A stretch of DNA of 64,000 nucleotides from an uncultured Piscinibacter sp. (GTDB lineage Bacteria > Pseudomonadota > Gammaproteobacteria > Burkholderiales > Burkholderiaceae_C). The notes under the pieces are model-generated. The model did not search any database. It was not told the origin of the DNA and worked only from the letters and a program-made list of their open reading frames with translations. Positions within the stretch are counted from its first letter, which is position 1. Each line of letters starts with the position of its first letter. Positions 27,211 through 35,856 of the stretch are shown here, in pieces. The DNA is taken from NCBI RefSeq assembly GCF_937952055.1, contig NZ_CALFYO010000020.1, positions 248,001-312,000 of the forward strand. Reading direction: 5' to 3'. The position numbers and the translations under genes were made by a program.

Positions 27211-27979
27211 GTGGGCTCCCGAGGGCGCAAGAGTAGAACCTTGCTGAAAGGCAGTCCGCTCACTCTACCTCGCACCGCAGCGCGCCGAACTGGACCAACG
27301 GCTCGTCCTGATGAGCGTCCACCAGACCACCGGTACCGCGGACTTGCCACTCGGTTGACCGCTTTCGAGGCGAAAGCTGAGCGTCTTCTCATGGCCGGGA
27401 GCGTGAACAGGCGGCGGCAGAAGGTAGCTGTCGTTGGCGGGACACGCCGACCGAACGACAGCTTCCTCAGGCCCTGGTCGGCGCAGGTCGACCCTGAAGA
27501 AACATCCGCTGTCCTGATCTCGTCGCCGCAAAGCTGTCGGTCGCGTCATCGGGGGATGGCTGCTCAAGCGACCGTTCGATCTCGCGTTACAGCACAGCCC
27601 GAACGGCGATGGCGGCCAGCTCGGGATCATTGCCGACATCCTCGGGCGCGCAGGGATCGAAAAGATCGTCACCCACCTGGGACTGGATCCGCAACTGCCG
27701 CCCGAGGGCGAGGCGCGATCGGCATCGCCGCCGCACGCGCCGCGCAGGCGGTCCGCGACTTGTCCGGATACACGCCGGTTACATGGCGGGCACACGCGGC
27801 GCCGGCGCCGAAGCGGTCGGATTACACGCCGTGGGCACGATTCCACCACTGCCCTTCGACCCTCACGACAGTCCGCCACGCACCCCGTCTTCCTCCGTTC
27901 ACGGCCCAGGGCTGAGCTGACCACTGCGCAACCGGATCCCCCGCCCATCGACCGACGACAACCCCGCAAGGACTTGCCC
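27211..27979. other. Intergenic region with transposase debris
   Basis: 769 bp with no intact gene. The middle (27580-27790) holds the IS91-type remnant listed separately. The parts on either side are unassigned; an AAGGA sequence just before 27980 is the ribosome-binding site of the next gene. Confidence 0.5.
27580..27790 (+). mobile_element. Degraded 3' end of an IS91-type transposase gene
   Basis: In the frame starting near 27599 the sequence reads PNGDGGQLGIIADILGRAGI then EKIVTHLGLDPQLPPEGEAR. This is the C-terminal zinc-ribbon tail of IS91-family transposases, which typically reads like CPHCGG-LKIIAAI with VI-KILTHLGLDARAPP. The cysteines have been lost and the frame closes soon after, so only a dead fragment of roughly 60 codons remains. 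No inverted repeats would be expected for IS91. Confidence 0.45.
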
Positions 27980-29476
27980 ATGGCACGCCACGACAGCATC
28001 CTCTCCACGATCGGCCACACCCCTCTGGTGCGCCTGCATCGCCTGGCGCCGCCCGGCGTGCACGTGCACGTGCACGTCAAGCTGGAGTCGTTCAACCCCC
28101 TTGGTTCGGTGAAGGACCGCATGGCGCTGGCGGTGATCGAGGACGCCGAGCGGCGGGGCTTGCTGCGCCCGGGGCAGACCGTGATCGAGGCCACCAGCGG
28201 CAACACCGGCATCGGCCTGGCCATGGTCTGCGCGCGCAAGGGCTACCCGCTCGTGCTGACGATGGCCGAGAGCTTCAGCGTCGAGCGGCGCAAGCTGCTG
28301 CGTTTTCTCGGCGCCCGGGTCGTGCTGACCCCCGCCTCGGCCAAGGGTACCGGCATGCTCGACAAGGCGATCGAGCTGGCCGAGCGGCATGGCTGGTTCC
28401 TCTGCCGGCAGTTCGACAACGAGGCCAACGCCGAGGTTCACACGCGCACGACGGCGCAGGAGATCCTGGCGGACTTCGAGGGCGAGAGATTGCACGCCTT
28501 CGTTTCCGGCTATGGCACCGGAGGCACGCTGCTCGGCGTCGCGCGCGGACTGAAAGCCCGCGACCCGTCGATCCAGGTCATCGCTGCCGAGCCGGACAAC
28601 TCGCCCGTGCTGGTCAGCGGCGTGGCCCAGGCGCGCCGCGCCGACGGCTCGCCGAGCGCCAGCCATCCGCATTTCAGGCCGCACCCGATGCAGGGCTGGG
28701 CGCCGGATTTCATCTCGCACCTGACCGAGACGGCGCGGACCGAGGGCCTCATCGACCGGATCGTGCCAGTGAGCGGGGGCGAGGCGCTGCGCCTGTCGCG
28801 CGAGCTCGCCCGCCAGGAAGGCATATTCGTCGGCATCTCGTCGGGCGCGACACTGGCGGCGGCGCTGGAGGTGGCGCGCAGCGCTCCGGCCGGCAGCCAT
28901 ATCGTCTGCATGCTGCCCGACACCGGCGAGCGCTATCTATCGACGCCGCTGTTCGACGGCATCGACGTCGACATGAACGACGAAGAACTGGCGATCTCGC
29001 GCTCGACGCCGGGCGGCCGATTCGACCCACCGGCCGCGGCCGCGGCGGGGCCAGCGCCGGCCGCGCTGCCAGGGGTCGACGCCGAGGCGCAGGCCCACGT
29101 CGAGGCCGCCATTCGTGATCACGCGGTGGTGATGTTTGCGCTGGAGTGGTGCGAGTTCTGCTGGGCCGTACGCAAGCTCTTCGATCGTCTGGGCATCGCG
29201 TACCACGCCGTCGACCTCGACTCGGTGCCTTACCAGGCGCAGGACATGGGCATCCGGGTTCGCGCGGAGCTGCTACGACGCACTGGCGCGCCGTCGATCC
29301 CGCAGATCTGGATCCACGGCACCGCCATCGGCGGCGCCACCGACTTGTTCGATGCGATGCGCAGCGGGCGCGCGCAGGCCCTGCTGGCCGAGGCCGGCAT
29401 CGCCTGCGACGCCGGCGTCGGCGTGGACCCGTACGCGTTCCTGCCGCGCTGGCTGCATCCGCGCAAGGTGGCCTGA
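27980..29476 (+). CDS. Cysteine synthase-type PLP enzyme fused to a glutaredoxin domain
   Basis: 498 residues, start 27980 preceded by AAGGA. Residues 1-320 are a fold-type II PLP enzyme: Lys at about 45 in GSVKDRM, the substrate loop EATSGNTGIGLA, the phosphate-binding GYGTGGTLLGVARGL and the serine end motif VGISSGATLAAALE. A Pro/Ala linker near 350 leads to a glutaredoxin-like domain (about 370-480) with active site CEFC (Cys391/Cys394) and the cis-Pro in APSIPQIWIHG. It could couple sulfide or thiol chemistry to glutathione. Paired with an MFS gene 41 bp downstream. Cysteine synthase and cystathionine beta-synthase are both possible. Confidence 0.87.
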   Translation: MARHDSILSTIGHTPLVRLHRLAPPGVHVHVHVKLESFNPLGSVKDRMALAVIEDAERRGLLRPGQTVIEATSGNTGIGLAMVCARKGYPLVLTMAESFSVERRKLLRFLGARVVLTPASAKGTGMLDKAIELAERHGWFLCRQFDNEANAEVHTRTTAQEILADFEGERLHAFVSGYGTGGTLLGVARGLKARDPSIQVIAAEPDNSPVLVSGVAQARRADGSPSASHPHFRPHPMQGWAPDFISHLTETARTEGLIDRIVPVSGGEALRLSRELARQEGIFVGISSGATLAAALEVARSAPAGSHIVCMLPDTGERYLSTPLFDGIDVDMNDEELAISRSTPGGRFDPPAAAAAGPAPAALPGVDAEAQAHVEAAIRDHAVVMFALEWCEFCWAVRKLFDRLGIAYHAVDLDSVPYQAQDMGIRVRAELLRRTGAPSIPQIWIHGTAIGGATDLFDAMRSGRAQALLAEAGIACDAGVGVDPYAFLPRWLHPRKVA

Positions 29477-29517
29477 CGGTCACCCGCAGTGCGCACACCG
29501 ATCGACGGAGCCAACCC

Positions 29518-30759
29518 ATGCATGGACAGGCCAAGCCGCATCTCGATGACGACGAGCCCGCCTTCCGCTGGATCGTCCTGACCGCCGCCGCGTTGTCGCT
29601 GGCGGTCGCCATGGGACAACTCGTCAACGGCCTCTCGGTCTACTTCATTCCGCTGGAACGGGCGTTCGGCTGGCCTCGGGCCGAGGTCGCGCTGATCAAC
29701 ACGATCGGCCTGCTCGGCGTCGCGCTCGGCGGCATCGTGGTGGGGCGGGTGGTCGATCGGATCGGCACCCGGCGCGTCGTGCTCGGCGCGGCCATCGTCT
29801 TCAGCCTGTCCATCCTGCTGGCCTCCCGCGCCGAGGCGCTATGGCAGTTCTACGTGCTGTTCGGTATCGCAGGCTTCGTCGGCGGCGGCGCGATGTTCGC
29901 GCCATTGATCGCGCTCGTCGGGAACTGGTTTCGCAGCGGCGCCGGGCTCGCGATCGGGATCGCATCGGCAGGCCAGGCCCTGGGCCAAGGCGCTGTGCCG
30001 TTCGGCACGGCCTATCTCATCGATTCGTTGGGTTGGCGTGGGGCCATGGTCACGCAAGGCCTGGTTTCGCTGGCCGTGCTGCTGCCGATGGCGACGCTGC
30101 TGCGGGAGCCTCCCTGGCGCAGTGGCGGCGCGGCCGCCGCGACCGCGCCGGCCCCGCCGCTGCCGGGCCGCGTCGCCGTGCCTTGGCTGTCGCTGGCGGT
30201 TCTGGGATGCTGCACCTGCATGTCGGTGCCGCTGATGCACTTGGTCCCGCTGATCCAGGGCTGCGGCATTCCGGCGCCGGCCGCCGGCGGCGTCCTGTTC
30301 CTGATGCTGACGGTGGCCATCTGCGGCCGCGTCGCGTTCGGCAAGCTGGCCGACCACATCGGCGCGATCCCCGCATACATGACGGCATCGCTGTGGCAGA
30401 CGGTGTTGGTCTATTTCTTCACGCAGATGTGGAGTTTGGACTCGTTCTACGTGCTCGCGGCGATCTATGGCTTCGGCTATGCCGGCGTGATGACTGGCCT
30501 GCTGATGACGGCGCGCGAACTCACCGACCCCACGAGGCGCGCGAGCCAGATGGGCATCATCCTGGCCCTCGCATGGCTGGGGCACGGCCTCGGCGGCTAC
30601 CAGGGGGGGCTGTTCTACGACCTGACGGGCGGCTACCGGTGGACCTACGCCAACGCGGCCTTGGCCGGCGTGTTCAACCTTGTGCTGGTCGGCGCGCTGT
30701 ACTGGCGCGTGCACCGGCGCGGCCGCCCGCTGCTGACACCGTCGCTGTCGCGCGCCTGA
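29518..30759 (+). CDS. MFS transporter
   Basis: 413 residues with about 12 membrane helices. Motif A-like VVGRVVDRIGTRRVVLGAAI follows TM2, and a second GKLADHIGAIPAY follows TM8. The family is the oxalate/formate antiporter or monocarboxylate-type MFS (N-terminus LSVYFIPLERAFGWPRAEVALI). Begins 41 bp after the cysteine synthase-glutaredoxin gene, so it probably exports a product or imports a substrate of that enzyme. Specificity unknown. Confidence 0.85.
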   Translation: MHGQAKPHLDDDEPAFRWIVLTAAALSLAVAMGQLVNGLSVYFIPLERAFGWPRAEVALINTIGLLGVALGGIVVGRVVDRIGTRRVVLGAAIVFSLSILLASRAEALWQFYVLFGIAGFVGGGAMFAPLIALVGNWFRSGAGLAIGIASAGQALGQGAVPFGTAYLIDSLGWRGAMVTQGLVSLAVLLPMATLLREPPWRSGGAAAATAPAPPLPGRVAVPWLSLAVLGCCTCMSVPLMHLVPLIQGCGIPAPAAGGVLFLMLTVAICGRVAFGKLADHIGAIPAYMTASLWQTVLVYFFTQMWSLDSFYVLAAIYGFGYAGVMTGLLMTARELTDPTRRASQMGIILALAWLGHGLGGYQGGLFYDLTGGYRWTYANAALAGVFNLVLVGALYWRVHRRGRPLLTPSLSRA

Positions 30760-31211
30760 GCGAGCGCCGCCGCGACACCCGGATTGCACGGTAGCAGGAG
30801 GGCATCATCCACCTGCATCACGGCTGGCATCGCACGGATACGACGGGCCATCAAAGTGGCCGACACGGTGTCGCGGGCATGAACCACCCGACGAGGAGCC
30901 TGCCTTGCCAGCCGCCAATCTATTTCGTTGTGCGAAAGTCATCGAGGTGCGGCGAGTCGTTGGCTGAAGAACGGGAAGCAGCACCGTCGTCCGCTTCGCA
31001 GCTTCTGCTGCCGGTCAACGCCGACCGCCGCGTTCACCGTCTCGGCCTCCCCGTCGGTTCGTGCCGGCTTCGCTGTCACGTCGGGCAGGCCTTCCTAAGC
31101 GATCGGTCGTCAGCCAGTAGACCGCGAAGCGGCCACTGGTGCAGGGCAGTCCGCCACAGCAGGGGCAATGACCTTGGTTGATCGCGCACGACGAGAGCGC
31201 TGGAAAGACGG
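30760..31211. other. Intergenic stretch without a recognisable gene
   Basis: 452 bp between the MFS gene and the headless LysR gene. Frames are short or of improbable composition. The expected N-terminal codons of the LysR gene are not present in it in frame. Confidence 0.45.
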
Positions 31212-32102
31212 TTGGAACGCCTACCCAGCATCACGCGCGCCGCCGAGCGTGTGCACCTGTCGCAATCGGCGATGAGCAACGCGCTCGGCCACCTGCGCGA
31301 CTACTTCGAGGATGAACTGCTGGTGCAGGTCGGTCGCCGGCTCGAGTTGACGCCGCGGGCCGAGGTGCTGCGCGAGGCGGTGCGCGACGTGCTGGTGCGC
31401 ATCGACACCTCGATCGCCGCGCAGCCGCAGTTCGACTGCACGAACTCGGACCGCGAGTTCCGCCTGTGCATCTCCGACTACTCGATGGAGGTGCTGCTGC
31501 CGCGCGTGCTCGCGAACGCATCGCGCCTGCGCAGCACGGTGCGCTTCCGCCTGCAGCCGCAGGTTGCGTATCCGGCGCATGCGCTCGAGCGCGGCGAGGC
31601 CGACCTGCTCGTGATCCCGAAGGCCTACGTCTCGCCCGACCATCCGACCGACATGCTGTTCAACGACGAGTTCGTCTGCGCAGTCTGGCGCGAGAGCAGC
31701 CATGCGCGCCGCGGCCTTGGCTTCGAGGACTACGCGAGCGCCGGCCACGTCGTGATGCAGCCGGTGGACACAGACAAGCCGGCGCTCGAGAGCTGGTTCG
31801 TGCAGCGCTTCGGACTCTCGCGCCGCATCGAGGTGACAACCTACAGCTTCGCTGCGCTGCCCTTCCTCGTCGTCGGCACCGAGCGTGTCGCGACGGCGCA
31901 TTCGATGCTCGCGCGAGCCGTCGAGCCCGCGCTGCCGATCAAGTTGATGCCGCTGCCGATGCCAATGCCGCCCTTCGAGCAGGCGATGCAGTGGCACAAG
32001 CACCGCTCGCTGGACCCCGGGCTGCTGTGGTTGCGCGATGTGGTGAAGCAGGCTGCGCGGGGCCTACCGGATGGCGAGACCCGCGCTTCAGCCAGCAGTT
32101 GA
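31212..32102 (+). CDS. LysR-family regulator lacking its first residues (probably decayed)
   Basis: The frame from a TTG at 31212 gives 296 residues of a NodD/NahR-like LysR protein: the HTH part ITRAAERVHLSQSAMSNALGHLRDYFEDELLVQVGRR, then an effector domain to the end. Family members start with about 15 further residues forming the first helix (LRLLVALDALL type). Here the in-frame upstream sequence (RALERRLERLPS) does not match and has no Met. No Shine-Dalgarno is seen. The N-terminus appears to have been lost at the junction with the upstream intergenic DNA, so activity is doubtful. Confidence 0.65.
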   Translation: MERLPSITRAAERVHLSQSAMSNALGHLRDYFEDELLVQVGRRLELTPRAEVLREAVRDVLVRIDTSIAAQPQFDCTNSDREFRLCISDYSMEVLLPRVLANASRLRSTVRFRLQPQVAYPAHALERGEADLLVIPKAYVSPDHPTDMLFNDEFVCAVWRESSHARRGLGFEDYASAGHVVMQPVDTDKPALESWFVQRFGLSRRIEVTTYSFAALPFLVVGTERVATAHSMLARAVEPALPIKLMPLPMPMPPFEQAMQWHKHRSLDPGLLWLRDVVKQAARGLPDGETRASASS

Positions 32103-32732
32103 GCCGCTACAGGAGCGACGACTGTCGGCTTTGTGCCTTCGGGGTGAATGAGTCACGAGAGCGGACACTCGATGTCCAGCCAGATCTCGCTCACCCTCTT
32201 GCATCACGAACAAGCAGAGCTTCCACCCCTGCAGGCAGCGCAGTAGGGCTCCGTGAAGAGAGTCTGAAGGTTCGCCGACCGGCGGGCGTCGAATCGACCG
32301 CGCGACGACTACGCGATCATGCTTGTTGACAATGCGGCCGCATCGTCAATGAGCGTTCATAACTTTTTGCTTTTATTGATATTTTCGGTCGCCCGTCACT
32401 CCCACTCGATGATCAAGACGCGGGGGAGAACAGCACTCGAACGGGCGGTTTACCGTCGGAAGTACCGTCAGGCTCGAAAGCGGCACGATCGTGGCCGCTT
32501 CCTTGCGTTTGACTGTATCGCCTCGCCGATTTGCGTCGGTCTCGCCACACCGACCGACCGCTTGAATGCGGCTCGAGAGCTCACTGTCGATCCACTCCAG
32601 CCACTCGGTCACTCCGGAGACTGCCCCGTCAGCAGCAGGTCTGTGGGGCCTTGAGACCATCACGAAGTGCCCACCGACCCCGATATCGGCGATGCCGGCG
32701 ATCGTGTTGCGGCGAGGGACGAACCCAGCAAC
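32103..32732. other. Intergenic region with palindrome and AT-rich patch
   Basis: 630 bp between convergent genes. It contains the palindrome at 32326-32349 and then an unusually AT-rich stretch (32360-32395). The right third stays open on the minus strand (GFVPRRNTIAGIADIGVGGH) but I cannot assign it to a family. Confidence 0.45.
32326..32349. repeat. 24-bp near-perfect palindrome before an AT-rich patch
   Basis: TTGACAATGCGG followed by CCGCATCGTCAA, symmetric except for one base pair, centred on GCGGCCGC. It is followed within 15 bp by CTTTTTGCTTTTATTGATATTTTC. It could be a terminator for the plus-strand LysR gene or a protein-binding site. Confidence 0.55.
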
Positions 32733-32761
32733 CCTGGACGCCGACGAGCTCGCCGTCCAGG
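32733..32761 (-). terminator. Terminator hairpin of the TRAP operon
   Basis: CCTGGACG at 32733-32740 pairs with CGTCCAGG at 32754-32761, with a further CGA/TCG pairing inside. It begins four bases after the dctM stop codon, and the minus-strand sequence beyond it is T-rich (GTTGCTGGGTTCGTC). Position and stem strength make it the probable end of the transcript. Confidence 0.6.
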
Positions 32762-32764
32762 CCT

Positions 32765-34048
32765 CTACATCATCCCCAGCGTCTTCGGAAGCCACAGCGA
32801 CAGTGGCGACCAGAACGTCACGATCATCAAGAACACCAGCATCGTCAACAGCCATGGGCCGACGGCCTTGCTCATGTCGGTCAGGCCGAGCTTGCTGATG
32901 CCGCTGGCGACGTAGAGGTTCAAGCCGACCGGCGGCGTGATCATGCCGATCTCCATGTTCACCGTGATGATGATGCCGAAGTGCACCGGATCGATGCCCA
33001 GGCTGGTAGCGATAGGAAACAGGATCGGCGCGAAGATGAGAATGATCGACGCCGGTTCCATGAAGTTGCCGGCGATCAGAAGGATGACGTTGGCCAGCAG
33101 CAGGAAGCCGATCGGTCCCAGCCCGCTCTTGATGATCCATTCGGACATCATCTGCGGCACCTGCTCGCTCGTCAGCAGGAACGAGAACAAGACGGCGTTG
33201 GTGATGATGTACAGCAGCATCGCGCTGAGGTTTGCCGACGACAACAGGACGCGCTTCAGGTCCGTCAGCCGCAGATCCTTGTAGACAAAGATCGCGATGA
33301 AGAATGCGTACACCGCACTCATCGCTGCGGCCTCGGTGGCGGTGAAGATGCCGCTGTAGATGCCGCCCATCACGATGACGATCAGCAGCAGGCCCCAGAT
33401 TGAATCGCGGAAGGCCTTGCCTCGCTGGCGCCAAGTGGCCCTCTCGGCCTTCGGATAGCGGCCCTTCTTGGCGATCCAGAAGGTCGTCACCATCAGCATC
33501 GCCGCGAGCACGAGACCAGGCATGACGCCCGCCATGAAGAGCGCGCCGATCGAGCTGTTGGTCGACACCGCGTACATCACCATCGCGATCGACGGCGGAA
33601 TCAGGATGCCCAGGCCGCCTGCCGAGGCGACGATGCCGGCGCCGTACTTGACCGGATAGCCCGCCTTGACCATCGCCGGCAGCAGGATCGAGCCGATGGC
33701 GACCACGGTGGCCGGGCTCGAGCCCGAGACCGCGGCGAACAGCGAGCAGGCAACCACGGCACTCAGCCCCAGACCGCCCGGCAGGTGCCCGACCATCGAC
33801 GTGGCGAAGGCGATCATGCGCCGCGCCACCCCGCCGTGGGTGAGGAAGTTGCCGGCCAGGATGAAGAACGGGATCGCCATGATCTCGTACTTCTCGATGC
33901 CGGTGAACAGCTTCAGCGCAACGCTCTCGATGGGCACCGACGTGAAGGCTGCGAAGAAGGTCAGGACGGTCAGGCCGAGCGAGATGGAGATCGGCATGCC
34001 GGTCAGCATCAACGCCGCCAGCAGCAGGAAGATGATGGCGGGATTCAC
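32765..34048 (-). CDS. dctM: TRAP transporter large permease, DctM
   Basis: 427 residues with about 12 membrane helices. Family marks include LTGMPISISLGLTVL, FFILAGNFLTHGGVARRMI, AVSGSSPATVVAIGSILLPAM, GGLGILIPPSIAMVMYAV and MEIGMITPPVGLNLYVASG. The GTG start at 34048 overlaps the dctQ stop (GTGA) and has AGGAGGT upstream. With DctQ and DctP it forms a Na+-driven importer for organic acids. It ends the operon that begins with the PrpF-Bug fusion; the cargo is inferred to be a di- or tricarboxylate of that pathway. Confidence 0.92.
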   Translation of the reverse strand: MNPAIIFLLLAALMLTGMPISISLGLTVLTFFAAFTSVPIESVALKLFTGIEKYEIMAIPFFILAGNFLTHGGVARRMIAFATSMVGHLPGGLGLSAVVACSLFAAVSGSSPATVVAIGSILLPAMVKAGYPVKYGAGIVASAGGLGILIPPSIAMVMYAVSTNSSIGALFMAGVMPGLVLAAMLMVTTFWIAKKGRYPKAERATWRQRGKAFRDSIWGLLLIVIVMGGIYSGIFTATEAAAMSAVYAFFIAIFVYKDLRLTDLKRVLLSSANLSAMLLYIITNAVLFSFLLTSEQVPQMMSEWIIKSGLGPIGFLLLANVILLIAGNFMEPASIILIFAPILFPIATSLGIDPVHFGIIITVNMEIGMITPPVGLNLYVASGISKLGLTDMSKAVGPWLLTMLVFLMIVTFWSPLSLWLPKTLGMM

Positions 34049-34725
34049 TTGCGACCTCCTTGGCCGTTGCCGGCATCGCCGTGCAGATCCTTCGGATAGA
34101 CCGGACTCGGGTCGGGAAACTCGACGAACTCGTCGGCCTCGGACTCGATGCCGTCGACATGCCCTTCGTCGTGATGCGGCAACTGGCCGGTACGGATGAA
34201 CGACATGCAGACCTGCAGGAAGCGGAAGCACATCAGTGCGCTGCCGAGCGGGATCGCCGAATAGACCAGCCAGGTCGGCATTTCGAGGTCGACCGTGACC
34301 GGTCCCGACAGCACGCCTTCGGTGCTGAATCCGAGCAGCGAGTAGATCCCGTAGTGGGCGCCGTTCTCCCAGACGAAGTGCGCCCCGAGGACGGCGATGA
34401 TCCCGGTGAACAACGCGCCGGCCAGCAGGCCGAAGACGATGAACTTGGAGCGCAGCGCAGGCTTCAGCGTGTTGATCAGCACATCGACGCCGACGTGGAT
34501 GCCGGTGCGGACGCCGTAGGCCGCGCCGAACTTGGCCATCCAGACGAACATGATGATCGTCAGTTCCTGGGCCCACGCCATGTTGATGCGCAGCAGCCAG
34601 TCCTGCACGCCCGGGATCGCGAAACCGGACCCGTAGCGGTGCAGCACCGCGGCGAAGGTGACGAGCGTGGCGGCGCCGATCAACAGCGTGACGATCCACT
34701 CCTCGAGTGCGTCGAGAACTTTCAT
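34045..34725 (-). CDS. dctQ: TRAP transporter small permease, DctQ
   Basis: 226 residues, four hydrophobic helices, with the family block WAQELTIIMFVWMAKFGAAYGVRTGIHVGVDVL. The C-terminal 45 residues are acidic (ESEADEFVEFPDPSP) and longer than usual. Start 34725 (MKVLDALEE) has GGAGA upstream and fits the family; the frame is open for 15 more codons. It lies between dctP and dctM. Confidence 0.88.
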   Translation of the reverse strand: MKVLDALEEWIVTLLIGAATLVTFAAVLHRYGSGFAIPGVQDWLLRINMAWAQELTIIMFVWMAKFGAAYGVRTGIHVGVDVLINTLKPALRSKFIVFGLLAGALFTGIIAVLGAHFVWENGAHYGIYSLLGFSTEGVLSGPVTVDLEMPTWLVYSAIPLGSALMCFRFLQVCMSFIRTGQLPHHDEGHVDGIESEADEFVEFPDPSPVYPKDLHGDAGNGQGGRK

Positions 34726-34803
34726 GGTGGTCTCCGGGAGACGTGATGCCGCACTGCGGGCTACCACCAAAGGTGGGCGACCGCAGCGCCGTCGGGGGCC
34801 GGG

Positions 34804-35796
34804 CTACTTGCCGCCGGCCGTCTTGCGAATGGCGGCGACGAGGTCTGCGCCGACGCGGGACGCCATTTCGTCCTGAACCGGCGACATCGCCTTGACCCAC
34901 AGCGCCTTCTCCTGCGGCGTCGGCACGTGGATCTCCGTCTTGCCCGATGCCTTGATCGCAGCCGTCGCCTTCGCGTTGTCCTCCTCGGTCACCTTGTCGT
35001 TCAGGTCCGTGGCGTCCTTCATCGCGTTCTGCAGCTCGCTGCGGATGTCGGTCGGCAACTTGTCCCAGAACGGCTTGTTGATAACGACGACATAGCCGCT
35101 GTAGGTGTGGTTCGTCATCGTCACGTGCTTCTGCACCTCGTACTGCTTCTGCGTGTAGAGGTTGGGCAGATTGCCGTCGGCGCCGTCGACCACGCCCGTC
35201 TGCAGCGCGGTATAGACCTCGGAGAAGGCCATCGTCTGCGGCAGCGCGCCGATCGAACGCATGATGGCCTGATTGACCTTCGACGAGTTGATCCGGATCT
35301 TCTGGCCCTTGGCCTCGTCCGGCGTTCGGATCGGCTTGTTCGAGCTCAGCACCCGGAAGCCGGCGTCCCAGTAGCTCAGGCCGACCATGTTGCGCGCCTC
35401 GAGCTTCTTCAGCAGGGACGCGCCGATCGGGCCCCGCGTCACGCGGTGCAGCCCTTCGGTGTCGGGAAACATGTACGGCAGATCGAAGACCTCGAATTCC
35501 TTGACGCCGGCCGGGCCGAACTTGCCCGCCACAGGCGCCAGCATCTGCACCGCACCGAGTTGCAGCGCCTCCAGCTCTTCCTTGTCCTTGTACAGCGTGC
35601 TGTTGGCGTAGACCTCGACCTTGACCCGGCCCTTGGTGCGTTCCTCGGCGCGCTTCTTGAAGTATTCCGCCGCCTGCCCCTTGGGCGTGTCAGCGGCGGC
35701 CACGTGCGAGAACTTGATGACGATCGGATCCTGGGCGTTTGCCGATGCGGCGAAGGCGATGCCGATGGTGGCGGCGATGCAGTGCAATGTCTTCAT
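34804..35796 (-). CDS. dctP: TRAP transporter periplasmic binding protein, DctP
   Basis: 330 residues. Signal peptide 1-21 (cut after ASANA), then IVIKFSHVAAADTPKGQAAEYFKKRAEE, the conserved Arg region GQKIRINSSKVNQAIMRSIGALPQ which binds the substrate carboxylate, and FSEVYTALQTGVVDGADGNLPNLY. AGGAGACAGAC precedes the ATG. Follows the PrpF-Bug gene by 60 bp in the same direction. Likely binds a C4-C6 dicarboxylate or tricarboxylate such as itaconate or aconitate (inference). Confidence 0.9.
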   Translation of the reverse strand: MKTLHCIAATIGIAFAASANAQDPIVIKFSHVAAADTPKGQAAEYFKKRAEERTKGRVKVEVYANSTLYKDKEELEALQLGAVQMLAPVAGKFGPAGVKEFEVFDLPYMFPDTEGLHRVTRGPIGASLLKKLEARNMVGLSYWDAGFRVLSSNKPIRTPDEAKGQKIRINSSKVNQAIMRSIGALPQTMAFSEVYTALQTGVVDGADGNLPNLYTQKQYEVQKHVTMTNHTYSGYVVVINKPFWDKLPTDIRSELQNAMKDATDLNDKVTEEDNAKATAAIKASGKTEIHVPTPQEKALWVKAMSPVQDEMASRVGADLVAAIRKTAGGK

Positions 35797-35856
35797 GTCT
35801 GTCTCCTGGGGGGCGAATGGCCGGTCGGTGCGGCACTGGTTGAATGGGAGGGTGGA

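Noticed and set aside
32396..32419. Minus-strand IIEWE-stop, the same ending as GuaA (ATIEWE-stop), in similar TACTCCCACTCGAT context
   Set aside because: Only about 15 bases agree with the guaA end and nothing upstream resembles GuaA, so I treat it as chance.
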